DNA from: Calonectria ilicicola
Lineage: Eukaryota > Ascomycota > Sordariomycetes > Hypocreales > Nectriaceae
NCBI GenBank assembly: GCA_020809705.1
Contig: CP085833.1
Span: 1,426,001 to 1,490,000, forward strand
Length of the DNA stretch: 64,000 nucleotides
Reading direction: 5' to 3'
This document shows positions 53,412 through 63,265 of the stretch, one piece after another. Every line of letters begins with the position of its first letter. Positions within the stretch are counted from its first letter, which is position 1. Made by a program: the position numbers and the translations under genes. The notes beneath the pieces are model-generated. The model saw only the letters and a list, made by a program, of their open reading frames with translations, had not been told where the DNA came from and did not search any database.

Positions 53412-55679
53412 TCAAACATAGCCAAATCGCACCTTCGTTGGCCGGGCTGACCGTCTCAATGTCCTGGGTGTGTCCGCCGAGCTGCCGGATCCCGCCGCTG
53501 CGGCCGACCCCTTCCGCCCGGCTGCCGTCTTGGACGACTTGGAAATGCCCCTTGGCTTGGCTGCCTCTGCCAGCTTGGAGCCCTTCTTGGTCGTCCTCCT
53601 CCTCCTGGGCCCACCATGATCGCTGCGGGGACCATCGGGCTTGGCGTCGTGTTTGTCACCCGCAGCAGCCGGGGCTGGGTCCTGCTTAGCCCGATCGCTT
53701 TGCGGTAGCGTCTCAATAGCGGCAGCCCCGTTGGACCTTGCAGATGCCCCCGGTTCCGTCAGGCCAGGCCCGTCTTCAGTCATCTGCTCCAGGACTTTGG
53801 CTTGATGCTGGCCACCGCGCCGACTGCGACCACCTTTCCCGCGAGCCTTGGTGACCTTAGACGGAGCAGCTGCGCTCTGTGTAATGCGAGCCGCCCGCAC
53901 CGGTGGCCGTCCGCCACGCTCATTGGACAAGCTGGCCTGCCGCTTCTGCTGTGTTACCGGTCGGGATGACTCTTCGCCGTCAGGATCGTCGCAACTCTTG
54001 CCATCTGGCAAGTTTGTGGCGGGAAGACTGGCCAGAGCCGGCCCTGCGCAGGAGGCAGCTTGATCTTCAGGTTCCGCTTGCTTGTCCTGCAGCTGTCCCG
54101 GCTGGACTCCACGCTGGTCTCCTGGCTGGTCTTCCAGTTGGCCAAGCTGCCCTCCAAGCGGGGTTTCAAGATGGTGTCCCAGCTCGCCCACAAACTGTTC
54201 ATCGGCCTGGCTCTCACTCTGGCTGCCGGCCTGTTCATAAGGCTGCCTTCCATGCTGATCTCCCTGTTGGTCAAGCTGCTCCACAGGTTGACTCTCGAGC
54301 TGCCCCACGGACCTGGAAGGCGATGGGGTCTGGAAAAGCCACTCAATCACTGAGGATACGCCCCTTGCCTTTTCCTGGCTGCGTCTAAGAGCCTCGGCCG
54401 TCTCCTCTTCGGAGAGAACTGGCGGCTCAGGAGGGAACGGGATTCCATGCCGTTCTTTATGCCGACATACGGTAAGCTTTTCCTTGTTGATGTCCCGCCT
54501 CTTTTCCGGCAATGGCAAGCCAAACTGCTCCCAGGGGATGGGCAGGCGCCTGTACACCTCTTTTTTGCGAACGGGGGACAAGTCGTCCTCCTCCCCCTCC
54601 CTCACCTCAGGCGGGGGATACCCACCCGTCAGGTACCAATGAGGTTTCAGTGGACCGATGACAACACTCGGGGGGCGAGTGACAGGAGAAGGGCTTCGCG
54701 GGGGCGGGTCTCCCATCTCCTCCCAGAGGTAGTCTTCAAGAGGCTGCTCGTGTCTCCACGACATGCCCGGCAACATGTCTCCCCAGTTGGGGTCCCAAAG
54801 CCCCTTCTCCACCCACCTCTTCTTTACAATTCTGTAGGCTGTTGTGTTGACATTGGCGGGAGCCGGCATGTGAGGTTTTGGCTCAGGCTGCCACTCAGTA
54901 GGTATAGCCAGAGGGTTGTACCCAGGATCATTAAGCTTCTCTTCGATGAAGTCACGCTCGGTCGACACTTGATGTATGAACTGAAAGAAAGGTCGCGATG
55001 CCTCACGGTTCTGATCTTGGGTCACCCATTGGCCCGTGGCCATCGATGACACAGCAGCTGGTTTGGTCTGGTCGGTGGATGCAGGCTGGTGGACTCTGAG
55101 CCGATCCCTAGCGTCTGGTTCGGAATCAACCAATGCCGCAGATGGCTGCTGTTCATGCTTCCATTTCCACTCCGTCGTCCACCAATTAGGGCCGCGATTT
55201 TCGGAGTTCCACTCGTCATCCCAGATCCCCTGCTCTCTCCAGCGTTGCTTAACTCTTGCCATTGCGGCTCTCCGCGAACTCATGCCCTTGGGGATATTTC
55301 TCCTGGTGTACTCGGTGCCTTTTTCTATCCGTCGACTTTCTTGACGCGCTTGGATTCCGTATTGGGCCCGAGGGTTTGAGATGACATGCCGTTTGCTGAG
55401 ATCGCGTTCTCGGTTCTCACGAGCCTCTCCTCGGGCCCAGCTAAACGGATCAGAATCTGGAGTGCCGGACATCTGCCGGGGACCAGCAGGACCAGAGGGT
55501 GGAGTGGGATCGAAGGGTGGGGATTTGTCGAAGCGCTTGCGCCCAAGTTCAAGGCTTTGAGGGTTCTGGGCGAGGTCGTCCAGAACCGCATCAATTCTGT
55601 CCAAGATATCGCTCGTCACCTCTTCAAAGTCCAGGATTGTGAGCGGACGAAAGTCATCACGAAAGCGCATGTGTGGCAT
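53412..55679 (-). CDS. Orphan protein with double RW..GIW motif (paralog A)
   Basis: A 755-aa protein in one exon; no known domain recognised. A related motif occurs twice: RWREQGIWDDEW...WKHEQ at about 146-175 and RWVEKGLWDPNW...SWRHEQ at about 287-312. Both match R-W-x-E-x-G-I/L-W-x-x-x-W then W-K/R-H-E-Q, so the core is an internal duplication. Other blocks shared with paralog B are REASRPFFQF, NTTAY, the MLPGMSWRHE stretch and IPWEQFGLP. Next comes a Gln/Glu/Asp-rich region of short imperfect repeats (about 460-580). The C-terminal tail is strongly basic with Arg/Lys clusters (KARGKGGRSRRGG, RRRRTTKKG), suggesting nucleic-acid binding or nuclear localisation; this is inference. Its upstream region aligns with that of paralog B, and the two genes flank a kinase gene. 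The start is the first Met, 14 nt after an in-frame stop region. Confidence 0.75.
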   Translation of the reverse strand: MPHMRFRDDFRPLTILDFEEVTSDILDRIDAVLDDLAQNPQSLELGRKRFDKSPPFDPTPPSGPAGPRQMSGTPDSDPFSWARGEARENRERDLSKRHVISNPRAQYGIQARQESRRIEKGTEYTRRNIPKGMSSRRAAMARVKQRWREQGIWDDEWNSENRGPNWWTTEWKWKHEQQPSAALVDSEPDARDRLRVHQPASTDQTKPAAVSSMATGQWVTQDQNREASRPFFQFIHQVSTERDFIEEKLNDPGYNPLAIPTEWQPEPKPHMPAPANVNTTAYRIVKKRWVEKGLWDPNWGDMLPGMSWRHEQPLEDYLWEEMGDPPPRSPSPVTRPPSVVIGPLKPHWYLTGGYPPPEVREGEEDDLSPVRKKEVYRRLPIPWEQFGLPLPEKRRDINKEKLTVCRHKERHGIPFPPEPPVLSEEETAEALRRSQEKARGVSSVIEWLFQTPSPSRSVGQLESQPVEQLDQQGDQHGRQPYEQAGSQSESQADEQFVGELGHHLETPLGGQLGQLEDQPGDQRGVQPGQLQDKQAEPEDQAASCAGPALASLPATNLPDGKSCDDPDGEESSRPVTQQKRQASLSNERGGRPPVRAARITQSAAAPSKVTKARGKGGRSRRGGQHQAKVLEQMTEDGPGLTEPGASARSNGAAAIETLPQSDRAKQDPAPAAAGDKHDAKPDGPRSDHGGPRRRRTTKKGSKLAEAAKPRGISKSSKTAAGRKGSAAAAGSGSSADTPRTLRRSARPTKVRFGYV

Positions 55680-56629
55680 TTTAAAAAGGTGTGAGTGTGG
55701 AGAAAAAAAAATACAGTCAAAAAAAAATCAGTGAAGAAGAGTCAAGCCAGTCAGTAGCATGGATAAACATCGACGTTGATGAGGATGCAGTATTTACCCA
55801 AACCTTTGGAAATGCCCGCTTTTTTAAGAAGCTCTTTGGACGCTTGAATAGCAGCAGAGAATGGAGAAAAGGGGTGGTTGGGCTTGACTACTGAGTAGGT
55901 GAGGAGGGTGAGAACAAAGAAACGTGTTTATATCTTGTATCCCACACCCCCAGCATGGATATGGATGCCAGCACCCGCTTTCCCTGCACGGACCGATTTT
56001 TTGGCGTCTAACTAAATCCTTGGGGCGCTTAATACCCACTAAAATCCCAGTCTTCAGCTTCCCCTTCACAACTCCTGGGCCATATCAGCCATCCCACCAG
56101 CACGCCAATCGCCAAAGACGCCGGTCTGGAGCCAATGATCATGCCTGTAAAATGATCAAGCACAATACTCATGATGAACTTGGCGTTGGCACGCTGTGGG
56201 CCCCGTACCTGCGCCTACTGCAGGACGACGTCCTTGTGTGGCTTTTCCAGGTCGCCATCATGGGAGTGCGTTGGCACAATGGCTCAATGCTACGTCTATC
56301 AACACCTGCGCCAGCGCTTTTCTTAAAGTACCTGATACATCCATCTCCCCATCTATACTGTGATGTACCTTACCCCTGGCTCCCATGTGCTGGGGAGCGT
56401 ATCCCCAACGTTCCCATCAAACATAAGCTCATCGCGCTGCCCTCCCGCTCTTAAATAAATCGCACCACCCCCCATAGCTCATTTTCTTTCTTGATCCTGC
56501 CATTTCTTCAAAGGGCCTCTTCTACATCTGAATTATTATTGCCCTCTACACTCACCCACCTATATCATCCAATACCTCTTCCATCCCTCGCTTCTCCTCT
56601 CCCTCATTTCTACAACATCTTTCTTCGCC
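55680..56629. other. Divergent promoter region, part of a duplication
   Basis: About 950 bp between divergent genes. The stretch near 55890-56110 aligns with 61140-61340 upstream of paralog B, sharing GGCGCTTAATRCCCAC and GTCTTCAGC. The right 130 bp are CT-rich and form the kinase leader. No gene is supported. Confidence 0.55.
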
Positions 56630-58123
56630 ATGACTTCTACAAGCATAGGCTCTCGGACAGACCCTCTATTTTGGCTCCGCCCACTCAATGAAAAGGCAGA
56701 GCTAGCTGTTTCCAGCGCAAAAGAAGGCACATCAACTTCTTTTGTTGATGGGACACTCTGCTTGGCCATCAGGGGCCGTCATCACACAAGCGATACCAGC
56801 CACATCTCCTTAGGAGTGTTAGGCCGTAACGGAACGCTCAAACTTCCCTCTTCCGGAATTGAGACTATTCAGTGCGAGTTTCTTCAGAACACCAACACCA
56901 AACTCGTCCTGTTGCGTGACCGATCATCGGGAAGCACTTCCCTTTCAGGGACGACCACCGGCCGGTCATTGCCAACTACAAACCAGCGCCAAATCGTACT
57001 GCTCCCCAACGAATCACTGGTCATCGGCATGGGCGGAGCGAGAAAGTCCACCCTACTCTTCCAGGTCGTGTGGAACGATAGCCACGAGGACGTGGTCTCT
57101 GCTCTAGAGCAGATCACTCCTCAAACTCCAACCCAAACACCGTCGCCATCCACCTCCATCTCCCAGGAGGTCGATTCGGAGCTTTCGGACTCCTATCTTA
57201 TGGAAGATTGGAGCACTCCCTCTACGGATTCCCACGCACAACTAGGATCACAGCAAAATTATCTTAGCCACCGACCCCAGGACGTTCCGCAGATCGAGCG
57301 GCTGCAAGTTTGGCTGGGATCTGGGAGTTTTGGAGCTGTGTACAAGGGCGTGAACATAACCACAGGGTCCTTCGTTGCAGTCAAAACAATTAGTCGGCCC
57401 GAGAGAAATACCAATTCTACCTTTACTGAAAAAAGCTGGGACTCGATGCTACGAGAAATTGGTATTCTTGCTAGGTTGGAACATGTAAGCCATCCCCTCA
57501 TGAACCAAGTTGCAAATATATGCTCACCATGACACTAGCCCAATATCGTTGAGTACCTTGGGCACATCACTCGGCCCGACCTAAGAGAGATTGACCTATA
57601 CATGGAACTTGAGACAGGCCCCGTCGAATCTCTATTCCGCACGCCACCCGCCGACACTGAGGCGCTGGTTCTCAAGCTGTTGATTCAAATGCTGCGTGCC
57701 CTCGAACACACACATTCCAGAAAACTACTACATCGCGATATTAAGCCCGCGAACATCTTGTACAGACTGGAGTCAGGCGAATTCGTGTTCAAACTCGCCG
57801 ACTTTGGTTTAGGCAACCGGATCAATATGGCGGCGACGCTCGTTGGGACACCTCTTTTCATGCCTCCAGAACTATTGCTTCATGGGTCTTATTTCCCAAA
57901 GTCCGACATGTGGTCCTTGTTTGTGACCATCCTGTGGATCTTGAACCTGGATGGGTTCAGGGTGAGGCTTCAGAAGGCGTCCGGCCTCAGTCGCATCCGG
58001 GTTGTCGAGCAAGCGTCCAACCATCCAATCGTGGCACGTTTTCGCCAAATGGGGGCCATCAAACCCCAGGATCGGCCAACGGCCGCCGAGATGCTCGCCC
58101 AACTTGGGGCGGCTACTCAGTGA
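56630..58123 (+). CDS. FHA-like/protein kinase, Ser/Thr type
   Basis: A 479-aa kinase from two exons, 56630-57484 and 57539-58123, with a GTAAGC...CTAG intron in phase 0. The N-terminal 40-130 region resembles an FHA phosphothreonine-binding domain (LGRNGTLKLPS, then LRDRSSGSTSL). A Ser/Thr/Pro linker follows. The kinase domain begins at about 230 with the glycine loop GSGSFGAVYKG. VAVKTI supplies the ATP lysine, HRDIKPANIL the catalytic loop at about 349-358 and ADFGLG the metal site at about 371-376. MPPELL stands at the APE position. The intron splits the HPNIVEYLG stretch, as often in this family. All catalytic residues are present, so activity is likely. FHA-kinases such as Rad53/Mek1 act in DNA damage or meiotic signalling, but the role here is unknown. 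It lies between the two paralogous orphan genes. Confidence 0.88.
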
Positions 58124-59455
58124 TGCAAGATCTAGCGGTTTATTTTATCCTGCTTTTCCTCTTCTTTCCTTTCTTTTAACGCACCACGCATACAAACACA
58201 CATTCTCTTTCTCTCTCTTTTTTTTTTTTCTCTTCCTTGTCCGTTACACTCTTGCAAATTTTCTTTTGTCTTAAAAGTAATGTCTGATCTTCATCACCCA
58301 CCATTTCCTTTGTATTTGCTTCCCCTAGGACCTTGGCAGGTAAACGGTTGTCGGTGTCCGCACACGAAAAGTTTTTCCTCTCTGTATCCATGGCATATTT
58401 GTTCACCAAGAAACTCCCCTTCTTGCATTCATTGGTAGACTTTGTTAGAATTAGTATTAACATGATCCGATTTGTCCTCGACGGACAGCCATGCAACATC
58501 CTTTTGCCCAGCGTCTCCTCGTGGAGCTTTGACTTGACCAGACAAAAATGTGATTGCCGTAACCCCTTCGCCACAGCGCCTATCAAAACAGAGTGTCGCT
58601 TTATTTACGTACCATCTCAGCTGTAGCTCAAAGCCTCCATTCCGATTTAGGTACCGGTACGGCCTGTGAGGTTGCCCGCAGGAGGAGAGTCCACTGTAGG
58701 AGGCGCTGAAATACAGGCCTAATCGCCTCCACCGACCGCAAATATTCAATCAGCCACCCATATCCGACGATGTTGTCCTGATCTGCCTCCCTTGATCTTT
58801 AGTGTTTTTATTAAATTAGTCGGCGATCACAACTGGTCCTCCTTATACATCTTCTATCCCATTTAATCCTTCCAAAGATTACACATCAAGACTTGAGAAG
58901 CAAAATGCCAGACACTCTCGAATCTCAGCATCAACAACCACATCAAAGGTGTGCGCTCCAATCACTACCCCGCAGTGTAATCATTCATTTGACCCGACAC
59001 CCACATGCGGCATTTTTAACTGCCGCTTCGACTTGCTCATACCCAGCGATGGATAAAACTGAGTGCGATCTGATGTCTTTCTACACATCTTCACGGTCAT
59101 CTTGATTGCATGAGCATGGTAGCTGTAGGGCAGTCAGTCGACGTTCCCAGATTGTCGCATCAATGCATAAAGCAGGCATTGCTTTTGTCCAGCATCATAG
59201 TTCAATCGCTATGGCTATGACTTATCCTCGACGATAATCTTTTGTCATCACTTTTTGGCTTCACATACATTTCACATTACGCTCAGGCTAGTATTCACGA
59301 CTTGACCTTTTTTATTGATAGACAATTGACATACATAATACCCAACATGTTGATCTTGTCATGTTTCAAGATAATTAAATCATTTCGCAACTCTTGCCAT
59401 CTGGCAAGTTTGCGGCGGGAAAGCTGGACAGAGCCGGCCCTGCACACAAGGCACC
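58124..59455. other. Intergenic, 3' side of paralog B
   Basis: About 1.3 kb without a supported gene. 59392-59455 keeps homology to paralog A's coding sequence beyond the stop of paralog B. The stretch near 59150-59385 resembles 62005-62475, the 3' flank of the next gene. A CT-rich tract follows the kinase. Confidence 0.5.
59385..59455 (-). pseudogene. Residual coding homology downstream of paralog B stop
   Basis: On the minus strand this stretch aligns with paralog A codons after its CAA (ALCAGPAL...LPDGKSC). About eight of 71 bases differ. It is in frame with paralog B but separated from it by the TAA, and the match ends abruptly at GAGTTGCGA. It marks the 3' edge of the duplicated segment or a lost tail. 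Confidence 0.6.
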
Positions 59456-60922
59456 TTAATCGTCAGGTTTCGACTGGTTGCCCGGCTGCTGCTCCGACTG
59501 GATCCCTGGCTGGTCTCTTGGTTGATCAAGCTTCTTCTCGAGCTGGTTCTCAAGATGCTGCCCCCGTTCTTCCTCGAGCTGTTCCCCTGTCTGACCTTCT
59601 CTCTGGCTGCTAGTGTGTTCATCGGAAAGTTCTTCATACTGGTCCTCCTCTTGTTCAAACTGTTTAAGCCAGGCATCGAACGAGTCCACCGAGTTGGCAG
59701 GCGATGGCGATGGCGACGGAGGTTGAGATGGTGTCCCGAAAGACCACTCAGGTACTGCGCAAGTCCCTCCCGCTGTTTCTTGGTTGGCCCCGAGATCTCC
59801 GGATACTTGCTCCCCCGAAGGACCAGGCAAGTTGTCTGCGGGCCCCTGTGCCAATGTCTCACCAAGCCCCGATTCTGTACTTGTTTCGCTGTACATTTCC
59901 CGCCTTTTCTTCGGGACTGGAAGACCAAACTGCTCCCAAGGGATCGCCCGACGCTTCCGTGTCTCCTTGTCGCGAACGGGGGCCGGGTCCTCCTCCTCCG
60001 ACTCAGGCGTCTGCCGGCCGGCCAATGTCCAATGAGATTCCGGCTCATGGCCCTCAACGCTAGGGGGCCGGGTGACAGGTGAAGGACTCCTCGAAAGATC
60101 ACCCATTTCGTCCCAAACGAAATCTTCAATGGTCTCTTCGTGCCTCCATGACATTCCTGGTAGCATATCCCCCCAGTTGGAATCCCAAAGCCCGTTTTTC
60201 TTCCATCGCTTATTCACAATCTTGTAGGCGGTTGTGTTGGCATTGGGGGGGAATGGCAGACGTTCCTCGCCACCGTACTCTGGATATTTAAACTTCTTCT
60301 CAATGAATCGACGTTGCATCGACACCTGGTACATGAACTGGAAGAACGGTCTAGATGCTTCTCGGTGTTGGTCTTGAGTGAACCACTGGCCGGTGGCTGA
60401 TTGCTGACCCCCGGGCTGGTCTCCAGAGTGGGGTTCGCAATCATGCAAGACCGTAGGCGGTTGCTCATGCTTCCACTTACTACGCCTCCCCACAGGAAAT
60501 GGGTCTTTCGGGTCCCACTCGTCGTTCCAGATTCCTTGCTCTATCCAGCGTGTCCGAACTCTGTCCCTCAAACTGGAGGTGGCGGTCGTACCAGGAGGGA
60601 TATACCAAGAAGCGGCATTGCGTAGCTCCTCTTCTTCGTACAATTGGGTTTGGAACTGCAGTGCGGGTTTTGATTTGAGATAATCTTGAACAAGAGACTG
60701 CTCTTTCTGTTCACGGACGCGTGGAGCATAACGGATATTCCCAAGCCTAGATGGATCACGAACGGGACCACGTAGCGGAGTGTCCCAGTACGGCGGTGAT
60801 TTGTCGAAGCGCCTCCGCGCATGATCGAGCCTTATAGGGTGAGAGAGGCGTTCAAGAGCCTTATCGATATCGTCCAATGAGTAGCTCGTCACCTCTTTGT
60901 AAGCACTGAGGCAGTAATTCAT
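59456..60922 (-). CDS. Orphan protein with double RW..GIW motif (paralog B)
   Basis: A 488-aa paralog of the gene at 53412-55679, in one exon. The two core motifs are RWIEQGIWNDEW...WKHEQ at about 124-153 and RWKKNGLWDSNW...SWRHEE at about 237-264. REASRPFFQF, NTTAYKIV and IPWEQFGLP also match paralog A. A Gln/Glu-rich C-terminal region with LENQLEK and QPGNQ units follows and then ends at a TAA. At that codon paralog A reads CAA, and the DNA stays similar for about 70 bp beyond, so the basic C-terminal tail of A is lost here. The residual frame after the stop is open for only about 22 codons. The start is the only in-frame Met before the homology block. Upstream sequence matches that of A at 61140-61340. 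Function unknown. Confidence 0.75.
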   Translation of the reverse strand: MNYCLSAYKEVTSYSLDDIDKALERLSHPIRLDHARRRFDKSPPYWDTPLRGPVRDPSRLGNIRYAPRVREQKEQSLVQDYLKSKPALQFQTQLYEEEELRNAASWYIPPGTTATSSLRDRVRTRWIEQGIWNDEWDPKDPFPVGRRSKWKHEQPPTVLHDCEPHSGDQPGGQQSATGQWFTQDQHREASRPFFQFMYQVSMQRRFIEKKFKYPEYGGEERLPFPPNANTTAYKIVNKRWKKNGLWDSNWGDMLPGMSWRHEETIEDFVWDEMGDLSRSPSPVTRPPSVEGHEPESHWTLAGRQTPESEEEDPAPVRDKETRKRRAIPWEQFGLPVPKKRREMYSETSTESGLGETLAQGPADNLPGPSGEQVSGDLGANQETAGGTCAVPEWSFGTPSQPPSPSPSPANSVDSFDAWLKQFEQEEDQYEELSDEHTSSQREGQTGEQLEEERGQHLENQLEKKLDQPRDQPGIQSEQQPGNQSKPDD

Positions 60923-62584
60923 TGCCGTGAAGATGAGATCTTACAGAGATCTTTAAGAAGGCGTGGTTGTAGTAGAGGAAATGCAGATAGAAAAGCTCGG
61001 TGAAGGCTTGATAGGGTGACAGGATGCCCGAGCAGATGGATCATGTCAGTAATGCTCTATTATAAATCTTTGGACGTACCCAAGATCCATGAGGAAGTTG
61101 AGGAAAGGGAGCTGGCTGGGAATGGCTGTTGAACAGGTGGGAAGGGTGAGGAGAGGAGTGAGGAGTGAGGACAAAGAAATGCCACCCATCCCGTGCGGAA
61201 CTAGAGCTGAATGCCAGCACACGTGCTCCGGGTTCAACTAAGTTCTTTGAGGCGCTTAATGCCCACGGAAAGTCCTGGTCTTCAGCTCTTACTTCACGTG
61301 CATTTGGCCACACCAGCCTGCTAGACTGGACCAATCGCTTAAGACATCATCTAGGCTCAACGCCCGCTCTTGAGGAATGATCGGGCATAACGAATTATAT
61401 ACTTTGCGGTGGCATTCTGCCAGCTCTGTGGCCTGAAAATACTTGCATGAGTACTTCTTTGGGTGGCTTTCCGGGGTGCCTTATTGGCGCCGCTGCGTCC
61501 TGATACTTCGACAGACCCTTCCCTAGGCACTCACACCAAAATGCTGTTGACGATCGTCTTTCCGCATCCTTCCTAGAGATCACTTTCCTAGATGCCTTTA
61601 AATATACCTTTCCCCTCGCTCTTGTGTGCTTTCGAAATGTACGCCCATCAAGCCTTGGGCTGTTCTTGGCGTCGTCCCACGTCTCTCCCCTTTGAAGAGA
61701 AATAGCACATACCGCCTGCCACAACACTTTGAGCAATTCATTATTCAGTCATATATTCATTCATACATCTATACATGCTGCAGCTCTATTTATACCATTC
61801 AGGATTGACAACACGATTTCCTTTGTCTTACTTTTTAGAGGGTCAACGAGTGCGACAAGCAAAATTCTTCTTTCAGATTTTCTCATTTTGCATTTGGAAG
61901 AGTACACAGCTGTCCATGGTTGGGAATAAAAAGTTTTGCTCCTTTTGTATCTGCAGCTTCTTTGGTCGCATCTAGTGGGTGCAGGGTAGTTGGGTGAGGT
62001 TCTCATATTGTCACATCAATCCATAATCACAAGGTAGCTACTGTGCAATACCTTGATCTGAGGCTTATAGACGCTGTTTAAATCCTACACAGTAAAGTTT
62101 ATTTTTGATTACTATCTCAAATATTTTAAGCTAGAAGAGATCGTCCAGCAACGATGTCGACTGAAGTCATCAATATATGAATGGGATATTCTGCCATTGC
62201 AACATCATTTGCCACGCTTTGATAGAAAGAAAGCATCAACACGCAAATCCTTGGTCCCTCGATATAATATATTCAACAGATATTAGAAATAATATGTAAG
62301 TGTGACGCTGTCATTACTTAGTTGTGCAGATCTCCTATTACACTCAAGCTTAGCGTTCACAATTTTTCTTGGTGTCACTTGGTAGCGAATCATATCAGAC
62401 AAAATAAACTGTCGCATAAAAGCTCCATCCACCTCGATCATGTTTCAAAGTAATTAGATCATATTTATTTTATGAATCCTATGCGAAAGTTGGTGCGGTA
62501 AAGCGAACAATAAGAAGATGCAAAACCAGTATCAACGATGCCATCCTCCTGTGGGTTCAAAAACATATTTATGTCATCTGTCCG
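60923..62584. other. Intergenic, upstream of paralog B
   Basis: About 1.7 kb without a supported gene. A TTATAA-type element lies near 61057-61066 upstream of paralog B, and 61140-61340 aligns with 55890-56110. The right part is AT-rich. A 113-codon open frame at 61395-61736 has no support. Confidence 0.5.
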
Positions 62585-63265
62585 CTACAGTTTGCTATCA
62601 ATCTTTTCTTCTTCTTCATCCCCGTCATCTTTCTCAGATGACTTGTCCAAGTAGGCCTCAGGTCCACAGCAGTACAGGAAAATATCCGGCACCTGCTTCT
62701 CCTCATCAAAAATGCTGACATATGCAATCCTCCTGCCGTCTGCGCCACCGCCGGAGCTCATCCAATCCGACGTGTACACCAAAGAACAAGTACCATTCTC
62801 ACTCGTGTTTCCATCCTCGTCAAAGACCTTGGGCAGCGAGTCTCCGTACATACAGTCAATGAACCCCCTCATAAAGTCGCGCTTGGTGACTCCGCCCTCG
62901 TTTTCGAGCATAATGTTGGGGTCCACGTCCGGGAGGCAGCATGGGCAGGACAAGCCGTGGCGCTCCTCGAACAGCTTCACGGTAAATTTTTTGGTGGGGG
63001 GCTGCGTAAGGTAGTTGGGGATTTCTGGGTTGGCAGCGAGCGAGTCCGATAATTGGGTAAAAACGTTTCGCCAGTAGTTTTGGAAGTCTTGGGTGGATTC
63101 TTTAGACGGGCTTTTAGGGAACGCCTTCTTTGTCGCGTCCATGAGGGCATCCACCAAAGGACCCCATTGCTCAATCAGATCCATGTCCTCGTCGGAAGAC
63201 TGCGATGCCACATCATTTTCCTCTTCTCGCGGGCTTCCAGCCGAGTCTTGCAAATCGAGAGGCAT
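62585..63265 (-). CDS. Small acidic orphan protein
   Basis: A 226-aa protein in one exon, no family recognised. The N terminus is acidic and polar (SSDEDMD). The middle holds FTVKLFEERHGLSCPCCLPDVDP with a CPCC group and later YCC, which could bind metal or form disulfides, though no signal peptide is present. A YGDSLPKVFDEDG stretch and a Gly-rich SGGGADGRR loop follow. The C terminus is a highly charged Glu/Asp/Lys tail. The start is the first Met and the frame is open; coding character is fair but unproven. Its 3' flank resembles that of paralog B, suggesting the neighbourhood was shaped by the same duplications. Function unknown. Confidence 0.6.
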   Translation of the reverse strand: MPLDLQDSAGSPREEENDVASQSSDEDMDLIEQWGPLVDALMDATKKAFPKSPSKESTQDFQNYWRNVFTQLSDSLAANPEIPNYLTQPPTKKFTVKLFEERHGLSCPCCLPDVDPNIMLENEGGVTKRDFMRGFIDCMYGDSLPKVFDEDGNTSENGTCSLVYTSDWMSSGGGADGRRIAYVSIFDEEKQVPDIFLYCCGPEAYLDKSSEKDDGDEEEEKIDSKL

